Below are positions 1-8,761 of a stretch of DNA of 64,000 bases, in pieces. Source of the stretch: Candidatus Sulfotelmatobacter sp. (GTDB lineage: Bacteria; Acidobacteriota; Terriglobia; Terriglobales; Acidobacteriaceae). The stretch is taken from contig JAOAPI010000046.1 of the NCBI GenBank assembly GCA_025462865.1, forward strand, positions 79,517 through 143,516, read 5' to 3'. A program made the position numbers and the translations under genes. Position 1 is the stretch's first letter, and each line of letters opens with the position of its first letter. The notes under the pieces were generated by a model that had not been told where the DNA came from, searched no databases, and worked only from the letters and a program-made list of their open reading frames with translations.

Positions 1-929
1 CCAATTTCGCTGCCAAGGCCGAAAGCCAAAATGCCATCGCCACTAAAGAGCAGATTCTTCTCGCCGTGGACCAATCCTTTTACAGCGCGCTACAGGCGCG
101 TGCAGTGCTGACCGTGGCGCAACAGACCGTAAGCGCCCGGCAAACTCTTTCAGCTCGGGTGGACGCGCTTTTCAAAAGCAAGTTGAGATCTCAATTGGAT
201 TTGAGTTTCGCAAACGTTAATCTTGCGCAGGCCAAACTGCTGCTTCTGGATGCGCAAAATAATGAGAACGCCGCTCGCGCATCCCTTTCCGCCGTGCTCG
301 GTTATCCGGATTTGAAGGCCTTTCAGTTGATCGAGGATACGACTGCAATTTCTGCGCCCCCCGGTAATGTGGATGATCTGATCTCCCAGGCCTTGGTAGA
401 GCGTCCGGAAATTCTGGCGCTCAGTTTTCAGTATCGGGCGAACCAGAAGTTCCAAAACGCGGAACATGATTTGTTTTTTCCCACCATCGAAGCAATCGGA
501 GTACTGGGAGACACCCCCGTCCGAAATCCGGTCCTCTCCAACTGGTATGGAGCGGTGGGGGTGAATGTCGCAATTCCACTCTTCAACGGTTTTCTATACA
601 GCGCAAGATCGCGCGAAGCAAATCTCAAAACCCAGGCTGCGCAAGGCCGCCTCCTCGACGTCCGCAATCGGATCTCGCGCGACGTCCGCACCGCTTGGCT
701 CGCCTCCAATGCCGCATACGAGAGACTTGGCGTTACGCAACAGTTGCAAGATCAAGCCCAGCTAGCGCTTGATCTTGCAGAAACGCGCTATAACTTAGGG
801 CTAAGTTCAATCGTCGAACTGAGTCAGGCCCAACTGCAGCAGACGCAGGCACAAATCGGCAACGCTCAGGCTGGCTACGACTACCGCTTGGCTTTGGCAG
901 TTCTGCGTTACCAGACCATCGGCATCTGA
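1..929 (+). CDS. TolC-family outer membrane efflux protein, 5' end missing
   Basis: The frame is open from base 3, so the gene begins before the window; about 308 residues are visible. Long amphipathic helices rich in Ala, Gln and Leu are interrupted by short strand-like stretches, and the segment AETRYNLGLSSIVELSQAQ near the C-terminus is the signature of the second half of the OEP (outer membrane efflux protein) repeat. Such proteins form the trimeric outer membrane duct of tripartite efflux pumps or type I secretion. The inner membrane and adaptor partners would lie upstream, outside the window. The family is clear; the substrate cannot be told. Confidence 0.9.
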   Translation, partial: NFAAKAESQNAIATKEQILLAVDQSFYSALQARAVLTVAQQTVSARQTLSARVDALFKSKLRSQLDLSFANVNLAQAKLLLLDAQNNENAARASLSAVLGYPDLKAFQLIEDTTAISAPPGNVDDLISQALVERPEILALSFQYRANQKFQNAEHDLFFPTIEAIGVLGDTPVRNPVLSNWYGAVGVNVAIPLFNGFLYSARSREANLKTQAAQGRLLDVRNRISRDVRTAWLASNAAYERLGVTQQLQDQAQLALDLAETRYNLGLSSIVELSQAQLQQTQAQIGNAQAGYDYRLALAVLRYQTIGI

Positions 930-1186
930 ATTCACCGCCTCGAAACTCCTTATCCCGCAGCTTTTTCAATGCGATCCGAAATACTGCTTGACAGCGTCTT
1001 TTACTCTGTGCTAAACCCAGCGGGCTGGATTGGTCCACTAACCAGACGTGTTCTAGTAAAACGGCTTTTTCGTTTTAAAGCCAGGCATCCTTGTGTCGTG
1101 CTGGCGCCAGGTGAATGTGTTTCGTTTTCGACGCAGCGCGATCTGGGCTTTGCTGTTCGTACATGTCACTCCGAGAGGGGAAAAGC

Positions 1187-2815
1187 ATGCGTTCGCTAAC
1201 CATTTCCTTCGCGCTTGTCATTCTTCTGGTGTCAGGTTCATCCGCTCCCGCTCAAAGCCCACAACCTGAGGACAAAGCTGCCGCACCGGCTTCCAACATG
1301 GCCAGCAAGGAGGAAGTCAATCAGTTGCGCAGCGAGGTCGCGGCTCAGCGCCAGACCATCGAAGAACTGAAGGCTCTGGTCGAGAAACTGGTGGTGACAA
1401 GAGCCGCGGCGAACGATACTGGCGCAATCGAGGTTCGACCCGTCTCCGAGGCCGTTACCCATTCAAGGCCTGTTAACGCTTCCGGGGAAAGCGCGCTTCG
1501 TTTGCGAAATGCGGTTCTGGTTGAAGCTGAGGCGATGCCAATCGTGGATCAGGCTAAACCCGCAGCCTCTCCTCCCAAAAAAGACACACCGCTCGCAGCA
1601 GGATGGAACGGGGAGCACTTTTTCATCAAGAGTGCCGACGGGCAGTTCAGTATCAGCCCCTACGGTTACCTCGACACCGACTATCGCGCCTACAAAGGCG
1701 ACGGCGCGCCTTCCGATACATTCCTCATTCGCCGCGCCCGTTTCGGTTTCCAGGGCAACTACGGATCGCACTTTGACTTCGCCATCCTCACCGATTCGAA
1801 CGCGACCAACGGCGCAATTGTTCGCGACGCCTACCTCAATGTTAGAATCCGGCCAGAATTCCAGTTCCAGGCGGGCCAGTTCAAAGAGCCCTTTGCGCAA
1901 GAGACCGGTATCGGCGCCACTAACCTGGACTTCGTGGAACGTGGCTTTCAGGCTCTGCTCTATCCTTCCACAAACACTGCTTATCGCAGTCCCGGCATCA
2001 CGCTCCACGGAGATATTTCCGGTGGCATTATCCAGTGGTGGGCCGGAGCGTTTAATGGCCGCGGCGGCGTCACCGCCAACGCCACGAACGAACCTGAGTT
2101 CGTAGGCCGGCTGCGTTTCTATCCGTTCCGCAAGCACACAGGAGACTGGTTGAAACAGCTGGCATTCGGCGGCTCGATCGCCCATTCGCGCGCCCGCGGT
2201 CTTTCTCAGGACTTGAGTTTCACCGCGGCCTTGCCCGATGCCGCCTATACATTCTTCCCGGCCTTGCGGATCAACGGCCCCATCGAGCGATACGAGGGTG
2301 AATTCACTTATCTCAAAGGACCCTTCGCACTGCGTGGCGAGTATGTCCAAATGCAGCAGCAACGCTACGGCCTGGGATCCGAAACGCCCGGTGGATTAGG
2401 ATTTCTCACCATTCCGGGGATCGGCGCCAAGGCCTGGAACATCGGAACGACATTCTTGCTGACCGGTGAAAAACGTCCGGAGAACGGCACCCCAAAGGTC
2501 AAGAGTCCCCTCTTCGGTCCAGATACGCCCGGCGGCAAGGGTCGCGGCTTGGGAGCATGGGAAGTGGGACTGCGTTATACCGGCATTCAGGCCAACGCAC
2601 CCGGCGAGACTTTCTCCAATCCTTTCACGCCGGGTTTAGTTCCCACTTACGACTATCACACCGATGAAATCACCCTCGGTCTCAACTGGTATCCCAACTA
2701 CTGGGTGAAGTACATGGTGAACCTCTCGGTTGACCAACTTCATCAGCCCAGCACAACGGGGCAAATACCGCAGAACTTCTTTGTAATTATGCAGCGCTTG
2801 CAGTTCAGGTTCTAA
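1187..2815 (+). CDS. Phosphate-selective porin (OprO/OprP-type) with N-terminal coiled coil
   Basis: Outer membrane beta-barrel protein of 542 residues. ATG 1187 is preferred over the in-frame ATG 1115 because GAGAGGGG lies just upstream and the product then begins with a clean signal peptide (about residues 1-23, ending APAQ). Residues about 37-71 form a heptad coiled coil rich in Glu, Leu and Gln, followed by a Pro/Ala linker; residues about 165-542 show the alternating strands of porin O/P and end in Phe, the usual last residue of bacterial outer membrane barrels. The coiled coil suggests a periplasmic stalk. Substrate is uncertain: the family name reflects phosphate/polyphosphate porins, but acidobacterial members are mostly uncharacterised. 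Confidence 0.85.
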   Translation: MRSLTISFALVILLVSGSSAPAQSPQPEDKAAAPASNMASKEEVNQLRSEVAAQRQTIEELKALVEKLVVTRAAANDTGAIEVRPVSEAVTHSRPVNASGESALRLRNAVLVEAEAMPIVDQAKPAASPPKKDTPLAAGWNGEHFFIKSADGQFSISPYGYLDTDYRAYKGDGAPSDTFLIRRARFGFQGNYGSHFDFAILTDSNATNGAIVRDAYLNVRIRPEFQFQAGQFKEPFAQETGIGATNLDFVERGFQALLYPSTNTAYRSPGITLHGDISGGIIQWWAGAFNGRGGVTANATNEPEFVGRLRFYPFRKHTGDWLKQLAFGGSIAHSRARGLSQDLSFTAALPDAAYTFFPALRINGPIERYEGEFTYLKGPFALRGEYVQMQQQRYGLGSETPGGLGFLTIPGIGAKAWNIGTTFLLTGEKRPENGTPKVKSPLFGPDTPGGKGRGLGAWEVGLRYTGIQANAPGETFSNPFTPGLVPTYDYHTDEITLGLNWYPNYWVKYMVNLSVDQLHQPSTTGQIPQNFFVIMQRLQFRF

Positions 2816-2906
2816 CGCAGCCCGCCAATATTCTGGGGCTGCCACTGTTTGCAGACGCCGGGGCTGAAGCAAGTCGCCTCGGGGGAAATCGCAGGAGGGA
2901 ATTCGA

Positions 2907-4772
2907 ATGAGACCGAGGATTCTGGTTACCATCCTTCTCACCGCGTTATTCGCATTGCTGAGCGGCTGCGGCGGTACGAAGAACTGCCCGGTGTGCGGCA
3001 CTACCACGGCGGGTGGCTACACCGTCATCGATATCATGCCTGTTCCGGAGCATAACCCCACCGGCGAACCGGGCGGCCCTTTCAATTCCTTCGACATCAG
3101 TCTGGCCGATTCGGTAAACCACCGTTTCTTTGTGTCGGACCGTATTGGTTTGGATGTGGCGGTTTTTGATACTCAACAGGATGTAGCGGTGAATTTCTTC
3201 GCCGGTGCAAACGGTGTCGCCGGCGGCGGAATCAATGCCAGCGCCTGCATAACGGACAATCCTGCGGCGCCCACTTTGTTTATTCCACCTCTGGTTACCG
3301 GTTTCGGAAATTGGACCCGCTTCGGCTGCCGCACGCTTGCCTTCCATATCCCTGGCTTTGGCGCCAACGGTTTATTTGGGGGCTTCCCCGGCGCACAGTG
3401 CTGCGCTGCGCGAGCTAACGGTGTAAATCCTCTCTCGGCACCTGATGGTGAGGCTTTGAGTCCCGATAATAAAACTCTATTCGTAGCAAACGGCAGTGCC
3501 AGTGTAGTGGCCTTCGACCTCAGCACAACAACTTTCAGCACCAGCGCCACGAGCCTTCCGCCTGGACCGACTGTAATTGCGGCGTTTGCCACTGGCGTTT
3601 CTCCTGACTACGATGGTCCGAACGGTGTGGCTCCTTGTATCGCATCCGCCAATGGCCGGGCATTTTCCGATGGTAGTTGCGGAGACCTGCGCGCCGATGA
3701 AATGTCTATCGGCGTAGTGAATGGCACCACGCTATTACTAATCGCCAACGGTGATCCGGGATTTCCTTTCATCACAATCGCTGACGTCACCAACATCGTG
3801 GCCCCGACCGGCGTCTATACCGCGGATCACTGTCTTCCAGTTGCGGCGCAGACGCCCTACGGCCTTCCTGTCGTTACAACAGCAGGGGTAGTCGGACAGG
3901 GTAGCATTGCTCCTGCAGCAGGGCCGATCAACCCTCCGACTTGCATCCTCGGACAGATCTACTACGACGGCGCGGTCCAGAACGACAGCACTGTTGTGAT
4001 CGATGATGGCGGTCTCAACGGGCCAGCAGGATTCATCTGTCCGGACCCATCGAGCACCGTGCTGTCCGGTATGACCGGTCACGGAGCTGGCGTGAACATT
4101 CTTGGTCCGGATCGACCGTGTCATCACGGGCCGATGCTCGATCCCGCCGGATCCTTTTGTGCCAGCCAGGCGCCTCCCGCGGCCGGCTGTTTCGGAGCAG
4201 TTGCGATTGCCGGCATAGGCGGGTCCGCGTTTAATCCCAACTCCGGTCGTTTTCTGGTTACCAATTCGAATGCCAGCGCCACTGACCTTACGTACGGGAC
4301 CGTGGACGTTATTAATCCAAACCTCGGAAGTCCGAACGGGCCTTTCGTCGAAAACTCTTTCCGCATGCCGAATTGCATGCCCACCAGCGTCGTTCAAGGT
4401 CCGGGCAACAACTTCCTGGTTGGTTGCGGAGACCACGATGGCGAGGCTTTCCCTCCCAATGAGTACGTGATTGATGGAACCACGGGAAAATTTCTCGCCA
4501 CCATTACCAATGTTGGCGGCGTGGATGAAATCTGGTACAACCCTGGGGACAACCGTTATTACCTTGCTGCAAGGGACATGCCGACAGGCGCAGTCATGGG
4601 TGTCATTGATGCCAAAACAAACCAGTGGTTGGCAAACGTGGCCACCAATTCCAACTCACACAGCATTGCAGTCGATTCCACTAATAATCACGCGTTCGTG
4701 CCATTGCAGGCGGGAACCATCTGCACGACGCAAAGCGCAAACGGTTGTGTCGGCGTTTATGCCGAACAATAG
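2907..4772 (+). CDS. Secreted beta-propeller-like lipoprotein
   Basis: Protein of 621 residues starting at an ATG 7 bases after AGGAGGG. Residues 1-21 are a lipoprotein signal with lipobox LLSGC (Cys21), so it is probably anchored to a membrane facing the periplasm or outside. The mature part is rich in Gly, Asn, Pro and Thr, with repeated short strands such as NPGDNRYYLAARD and TNNHAFVPLQAGT that fit a YVTN/NHL-like propeller, and has many Cys residues that may form disulfides. It lies 91 bases after the porin gene and may be co-transcribed with it. No enzymatic motif is visible, so the function is unknown. Confidence 0.75.
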   Translation: MRPRILVTILLTALFALLSGCGGTKNCPVCGTTTAGGYTVIDIMPVPEHNPTGEPGGPFNSFDISLADSVNHRFFVSDRIGLDVAVFDTQQDVAVNFFAGANGVAGGGINASACITDNPAAPTLFIPPLVTGFGNWTRFGCRTLAFHIPGFGANGLFGGFPGAQCCAARANGVNPLSAPDGEALSPDNKTLFVANGSASVVAFDLSTTTFSTSATSLPPGPTVIAAFATGVSPDYDGPNGVAPCIASANGRAFSDGSCGDLRADEMSIGVVNGTTLLLIANGDPGFPFITIADVTNIVAPTGVYTADHCLPVAAQTPYGLPVVTTAGVVGQGSIAPAAGPINPPTCILGQIYYDGAVQNDSTVVIDDGGLNGPAGFICPDPSSTVLSGMTGHGAGVNILGPDRPCHHGPMLDPAGSFCASQAPPAAGCFGAVAIAGIGGSAFNPNSGRFLVTNSNASATDLTYGTVDVINPNLGSPNGPFVENSFRMPNCMPTSVVQGPGNNFLVGCGDHDGEAFPPNEYVIDGTTGKFLATITNVGGVDEIWYNPGDNRYYLAARDMPTGAVMGVIDAKTNQWLANVATNSNSHSIAVDSTNNHAFVPLQAGTICTTQSANGCVGVYAEQ

Positions 4773-4853
4773 AAGTAAGAAAGACGCGGACCAGAATATA
4801 CCGCCGCTCGGCCGGCGATAGGGCTAGCATTAGGGTAGAAGGTGGAGTCGATT

Positions 4854-5483
4854 ATGGAGATTTCTAGGAAAAGCCTGCGGAACCATTTCTTCTTACTGTC
4901 GCTTTTGTCAGTTCTCGGCGGTGTGGCGTTTGCAGCCGAGCAGCCGGCTCCCAAGCCCACCGACCTTCCTGCCACAGTAATTGCCCACCTGCCCTTGCCA
5001 CAGGCAACTGGAAGTCAGATGTTGCTGCAGAAGGAAAACACGAAACAATATCTATACGTTCAACAGGCCGCCAAGCAAGGCTTCATGATCGTGGACGTAA
5101 CCAAACCCGAGAAGCCGAGTCTTTTGAAACGGACGGCGGAATCGAATCAGGCGACGAGCGGAAATCTCGAGATGGTGAGTCCCGACGTCGCCATTGCCGA
5201 AGCTCCCGAAAAGACACCCACCACTCTCACCAGCAGCAGCCATCCCACAGAGACGGTGCGAGTTTTGGATCTTAGCGATCCGCGCAATCCCAAGACGCTT
5301 GAAACCTTCACCAAGGTCACCAGCCTGCTGCCCGATGGCGGGCACAACTTGATCTACCTGACCAACAATGAGGGCCTCTGGATTCTCCGCTACAACCACC
5401 CGTCGCTGTTGGAGCCGTCGAAGAAGAAGCCGCCGTGCGACTCGAACTCAGAAATCATGGCCATGCCGCCGGATTGCGACTAG
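4854..5483 (+). CDS. Secreted LVIVD-repeat-like protein
   Basis: Protein of 209 residues. ATG 4854 is preferred because AAGGTGGAG lies 6 bases before it; an in-frame GTG at 4842 is possible but has no site. Residues 1-29 form a signal peptide ending VAFAAEQ. The mature part carries propeller-blade repeats of the LVIVD type, for example GFMIVDVTKPEKPSLLKR and VRVLDLSDPRNPKTLET. It is short for a full propeller, so it may be a partial propeller or assemble with others. It follows the propeller lipoprotein by 81 bases in the same direction, suggesting a common transcript. Function unknown. Confidence 0.7.
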   Translation: MEISRKSLRNHFFLLSLLSVLGGVAFAAEQPAPKPTDLPATVIAHLPLPQATGSQMLLQKENTKQYLYVQQAAKQGFMIVDVTKPEKPSLLKRTAESNQATSGNLEMVSPDVAIAEAPEKTPTTLTSSSHPTETVRVLDLSDPRNPKTLETFTKVTSLLPDGGHNLIYLTNNEGLWILRYNHPSLLEPSKKKPPCDSNSEIMAMPPDCD

Positions 5484-5513
5484 TACTGTATCCCCAAAAG
5501 CACCGCCATATTT

Positions 5514-5885
5514 CTATTGAACCGTACAGTCTTTGTCGATAGTCCGAATTGAAGTCACAGTCAAAGTCGTCGGCGCGGCAGAGCCGGTCTTGTTCATTGC
5601 GTCTGAACTGGTGCTCATACTCGTCGACTCCTTCCCGGTGACCTCCACTCGCTGTCCCAGGTAGTTCCGCAACTTTACGTTATGGCTGCCTTGCAGCTCG
5701 TAAGTCATTGCTGGATTTTGCTTGATCAGCGTGTAATCACCGCCGGAACGGCTGACGCAACCTCGTACCGTTAGCTCTCCCTTAGAATCTTTTACATCCC
5801 GCTGGCCGTTATTGGCCGGATAGCTGTCTTGCGCCATCAGTAAGCTGCCCGAGAACAACATCATTGCGAACCAAAACTTTGTCAT
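5514..5885 (-). CDS. Small secreted protein, OB-fold-like (DUF5818-like)
   Basis: Protein of 123 residues with signal peptide MTKFWFAMMLFSGSLLMAQ and a good ribosome site (AGGAG before the ATG). The mature part contains LTVRGCVSRSGGDYTLI and the segment LGQRVEVTGKES, a pattern common in small acidobacterial exported proteins of the DUF5818 type, thought to form a small beta-barrel; the C-terminus is Thr/Ser-rich. It follows the NTF2-like gene (5962-6447) by 76 bases on the same strand and may be co-transcribed with it. Function unknown; the family assignment is by pattern only. Confidence 0.65.
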   Translation of the reverse strand: MTKFWFAMMLFSGSLLMAQDSYPANNGQRDVKDSKGELTVRGCVSRSGGDYTLIKQNPAMTYELQGSHNVKLRNYLGQRVEVTGKESTSMSTSSDAMNKTGSAAPTTLTVTSIRTIDKDCTVQ

Positions 5886-5961
5886 CGAAATTCTCCTCTG
5901 CCAGATGGGATGGCAGCGAGATTGCAGAGGTTGGCTTGGATCTCTCGGGAGCGCGGCGCTT

Positions 5962-6447
5962 CTACTTCACATGTGTTTCCTGGTAGTGCACTTCTTTCCA
6001 CTGCCCCGCGCGTTTCATCCACAGCTCAGTGATATACACCCGGGAGTATCGCACTTGCGACTTGGGCGGGAACTGAATCGTAGACTCATAAATAACAAAG
6101 GCCCCATCAGGCGGCAGCGGAATCAATTTGAACCCCCAGAGCGTATAGCTGACAACATTTGATTCTGCCAGCTCATTGGTAGCTTGCAGCTTATTCCGTT
6201 CGCCGCGGCTATCAACTTCAACTCCCTGATAGTCATCCGCCAGCAACTCCGCGTACGCCTTCTTATCTTTATTCTTTATTGCCTCCCACTCCTGTTTAAC
6301 TTTCGCTTGAAATATCTCCTGCAGGCTGGAGTGCGCAGAAATCTTGGCAGGCTTGCCTTCTCCGAACTGCGTGGGAGTTGTGGGTTCTTGCGCCCACGCA
6401 AGGGATGTCAGCCCCGCGATACAGGCTAAGACGAAGCGATAGCGCAT
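5962..6447 (-). CDS. Secreted NTF2-like (DUF4440-type) protein
   Basis: Protein of 161 residues. The start at 6447 is chosen over an upstream in-frame ATG (6498) because GGAGG precedes it and the protein then opens with a signal peptide, MRYRFVLACIAGLTSLAWAQ. The mature domain has the NTF2/SnoaL layout: helix VKQEWEAIKNKDKKAYAEL, then DDYQGVEVDSRG, then three long strands ending in WKEVHYQETHVK. Such folds can be enzymes or binding domains; no catalytic residues can be assigned. The gene diverges from the DcaP-like porin gene across a 305-base region holding a Pho-box-like element. Confidence 0.7.
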   Translation of the reverse strand: MRYRFVLACIAGLTSLAWAQEPTTPTQFGEGKPAKISAHSSLQEIFQAKVKQEWEAIKNKDKKAYAELLADDYQGVEVDSRGERNKLQATNELAESNVVSYTLWGFKLIPLPPDGAFVIYESTIQFPPKSQVRYSRVYITELWMKRAGQWKEVHYQETHVK

Positions 6448-6752
6448 GAAACCTCCGACCTGAAATGCAGCGAATCTTATCAGGTGTGCGCGCCGCATCT
6501 CAAGAAGCAGAATTGGCGTCGTTCGCTGGAACTCTCTGTCGCCTCGCTATCCCATTTGTCAGAATTCACCGTTCTGTAACCGTTTTGTAACCGCGCTGTA
6601 ACAAAGCGCCCATAGAACAGGAACATACGTTCAGAAGGGGATTTCTGCGCTAAGGGGAGTCTCGTTGCTGTTGTTTTGATCCCTCTGTCCGGACTAATCT
6701 TATCGATGCAAAATCCTTGTACAAGCCCAGTTCAAAAAAATAGGAGAGTGTG
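6448..6752. other. Divergent intergenic region (305 bases)
   Basis: This region separates the NTF2-like gene (minus strand) from the DcaP-like porin gene (plus strand). It holds the triple 7-base direct repeat at 6574-6602, reported separately, and the AGGAG ribosome site of the porin gene at 6742-6746. I see no open reading frame with gene-like features. Promoters for both directions should lie here, but no strong -35/-10 pair stands out. Confidence 0.5.
6574..6602 (+). promoter_or_regulatory. Pho-box-like triple direct repeat
   Basis: Three 7-base repeats, CTGTAAC, TTGTAAC and CTGTAAC, start at 6574, 6585 and 6596, exactly 11 bases apart with 4-base spacers. This is the geometry of a Pho box (classical half-sites CTGTCAT/TTGTCAC, 7+4+7), where PhoB-type regulators bind tandem sites on one face of the helix. 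It lies about 150 bases upstream of the DcaP-like porin start. The half-site differs from the E. coli one at position 5 (A for C), so control by PhoB is inferred from spacing and likeness. Another OmpR-family regulator is possible. Confidence 0.5.
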
Positions 6753-8630
6753 ATGAAATCTGCGTGGAAGATGAGCGCGATCGTGTTTTTGGCGACGTCG
6801 CTGGTAGCACAAACCACTACGGAGCCCAAATCTCGAAAGAGCAAAGCTCCAGCTGTAACCGCGGCAGAAGTACGGGCGTTGAGAGACGCCGTCGCCGCGC
6901 AACAAGCCGCTTTGGCGCAGCAGCAGCAACAGATACAGGAACTGCGCGACACCTTGCGGGGCAAGGACCAGGCGGTACAGCAGGCACAGTCCGCCGCGAC
7001 TGACGCAGCCGTAAAAGCCGACGCAGCCCAGGCGCAGGCTTCTCAGCAGCAACAGACCGTGGGCGAACTCAAGTCCGATGTCAGCGACCTTAAGACTAAT
7101 TTGCTCAATACGACCGAGACCGTCCAGGAAACCCAGAAGCGAATTGGGGAACCTCCCACGTCCATTCATTTCAAGGGAATCACAATTACGCCCGGTGGAT
7201 TTCTGGCGGCAGAAACTGTGACCCGGTCCCGCGCTCTCGCCAGCGACATCAATACACCTCTTAACGCTTTGACGATGCCCGGCGCGTCACAAAGCCGCGT
7301 TTCAGAGTTCTTCGGATCGGGCCGTCAGTCGCGAATCTCCCTGCTGGCTCAGGGAGATCTGGGGAACGTTAAGATGAACGGCTATTACGAAGCTGATTTT
7401 CTCTCGGCAGCCGTAACCTCTAACAATAACCAAAGCAACAGCTACTCCTTACGCCAGCGTCAAGCCTTCGCCCAGGCGGCCTTTAGCAGTGGCTGGACGG
7501 TTACCGGCGGGCAGATGTGGAGCCTGGTGACCGAAACCAAGAAAGGCACCGACAACCGTTCTGAAGCTCTGCCCATGACAATTGACCCGCAATATACGGT
7601 AGGGTTCAGTTGGGCAAGGCAATATGGACTTCGGGTCGCCAAGAACTTCGGAAATAAAGCCTGGTTTGCGGTTTCGGTTGAAGATCCGCAAGCTACGATT
7701 ACGACCCATGGCAATGCCAACAATTACCTTGTAGGCTCTGCCGGCGCAGGGGGCGGTCTCTACAACAGCGCGATCACGAATTGCGCCACCAGCCTCACAA
7801 CCACCACTACCAGCACAACCGCTACCACCACCTGCACTCCAGCGGCAAGCTACTCTTTCAACCCATCGCCGGATGTCATTGCGAAGCTTGCTCTTGAACC
7901 GGGCTTCGGACACTACGAAGTGTTGGGCATATACAGCCGTTTCCGCGATCGTGTGTTTCCCTGCGCTGATGTATCCGCTAGCGCACTTTGTGGCGGCAGC
8001 ACTACGCCGGGACCCAACTCGATCTTTGCCAATAACTTGTCCAAGAATGGCTTTGGCATTGGCGCCAATGCCCGCTGGTCCTTCTACAAGAAGCGCGTTG
8101 ACTTCGGCCTGCATGCCCTGGGTGGCAACGGAGTTGGCCGATACGGTACGGGTGGTCTTCCCGACGCGTCAGTTCACGCCAACGGAAGTCTTAATCTGGT
8201 CCGCAGCTATCAGGGTCTGGCGACGCTCGAGTGGCACGGACCAAAGTTGGACGTCTACTTCAACGCGGGCTCGGAATACGCCAAGAGAGCTTGGGATTTT
8301 GATCCCGTCACCGGGAAACCCGTTGGATACGGCGCGCCCGCCTTCAGTAACAGTGGCTGCTTCACCGAAGTTTCCCCTCTTAGCAGTGGATTTGTCCCAG
8401 GTGGTCTTGCAAGTTGCACAGCCGACACGCGAGCCTTAATCGAAGGCACGGCCGGTTTCTGGCACAAGTTCTACGACGGATCGAAAGAGAAAGTAAACCG
8501 CGGCCGGATGCAGTGGGGTCTGCAGTACTCCTATGTCACCCGCAGCACCTGGAGTGGTAAATCAGGGTTGGAGCCGGAAGGCTTGGACAACATGTTCTTT
8601 ACGTCCTTCCGGTACTACCTGCCGCAGTAA
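6753..8630 (+). CDS. Coiled-coil outer membrane porin, DcaP-like
   Basis: Protein of 625 residues. ATG 6753 has AGGAG 6 bases upstream; a GTG at 6750 is in frame. Residues 1-19 are a signal peptide (ending SLVAQ). Residues about 30-115 are a long coiled coil full of Gln and Ala (AAQQAALAQQQQQIQELRD), followed by a barrel of alternating strands starting near ITITPGGFLAAET, with porin-like segments SYSLRQRQAFAQAAF and GGQMWSLVTETK. This order matches DcaP-type trimeric porins. The low-complexity Thr run near residue 350 is likely an outer loop. A strong terminator follows at 8653-8688, so this is probably a single-gene transcript. Confidence 0.8.
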   Translation: MKSAWKMSAIVFLATSLVAQTTTEPKSRKSKAPAVTAAEVRALRDAVAAQQAALAQQQQQIQELRDTLRGKDQAVQQAQSAATDAAVKADAAQAQASQQQQTVGELKSDVSDLKTNLLNTTETVQETQKRIGEPPTSIHFKGITITPGGFLAAETVTRSRALASDINTPLNALTMPGASQSRVSEFFGSGRQSRISLLAQGDLGNVKMNGYYEADFLSAAVTSNNNQSNSYSLRQRQAFAQAAFSSGWTVTGGQMWSLVTETKKGTDNRSEALPMTIDPQYTVGFSWARQYGLRVAKNFGNKAWFAVSVEDPQATITTHGNANNYLVGSAGAGGGLYNSAITNCATSLTTTTTSTTATTTCTPAASYSFNPSPDVIAKLALEPGFGHYEVLGIYSRFRDRVFPCADVSASALCGGSTTPGPNSIFANNLSKNGFGIGANARWSFYKKRVDFGLHALGGNGVGRYGTGGLPDASVHANGSLNLVRSYQGLATLEWHGPKLDVYFNAGSEYAKRAWDFDPVTGKPVGYGAPAFSNSGCFTEVSPLSSGFVPGGLASCTADTRALIEGTAGFWHKFYDGSKEKVNRGRMQWGLQYSYVTRSTWSGKSGLEPEGLDNMFFTSFRYYLPQ

Positions 8631-8652
8631 TTCAGCGCGCAGTTTGAACTCA

Positions 8653-8688
8653 GCGCCCGGAGATGCAAAGTCCCCGGGCGCTTTTTTT
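8653..8688 (+). terminator. Intrinsic terminator after the DcaP-like porin gene
   Basis: GCGCCCGG (8653-8660) pairs perfectly with CCGGGCGC (8674-8681) across a 13-base loop, and seven T follow (8682-8688). It lies 22 bases after the porin stop codon. It also rules out upstream starts for the next gene that would place coding sequence across the hairpin. Confidence 0.9.
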
Positions 8689-8761
8689 CGCAACGCCACC
8701 CTCTCACGCCGCGCGTTTGCTCCGAGTGCGGCAAATGATTTACTCTCAGCCGCAGTCGAAC

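Noticed and set aside
1463..2362. 299-codon open frame on the minus strand
   Set aside because: It lies inside the porin gene; no ribosome site or family similarity, and the plus frame has the signal peptide and barrel pattern.
8663..8761. Longer N-terminus for the GlmS-like protein
   Set aside because: It would run through the terminator hairpin of the previous gene; homology to SIS proteins begins later.
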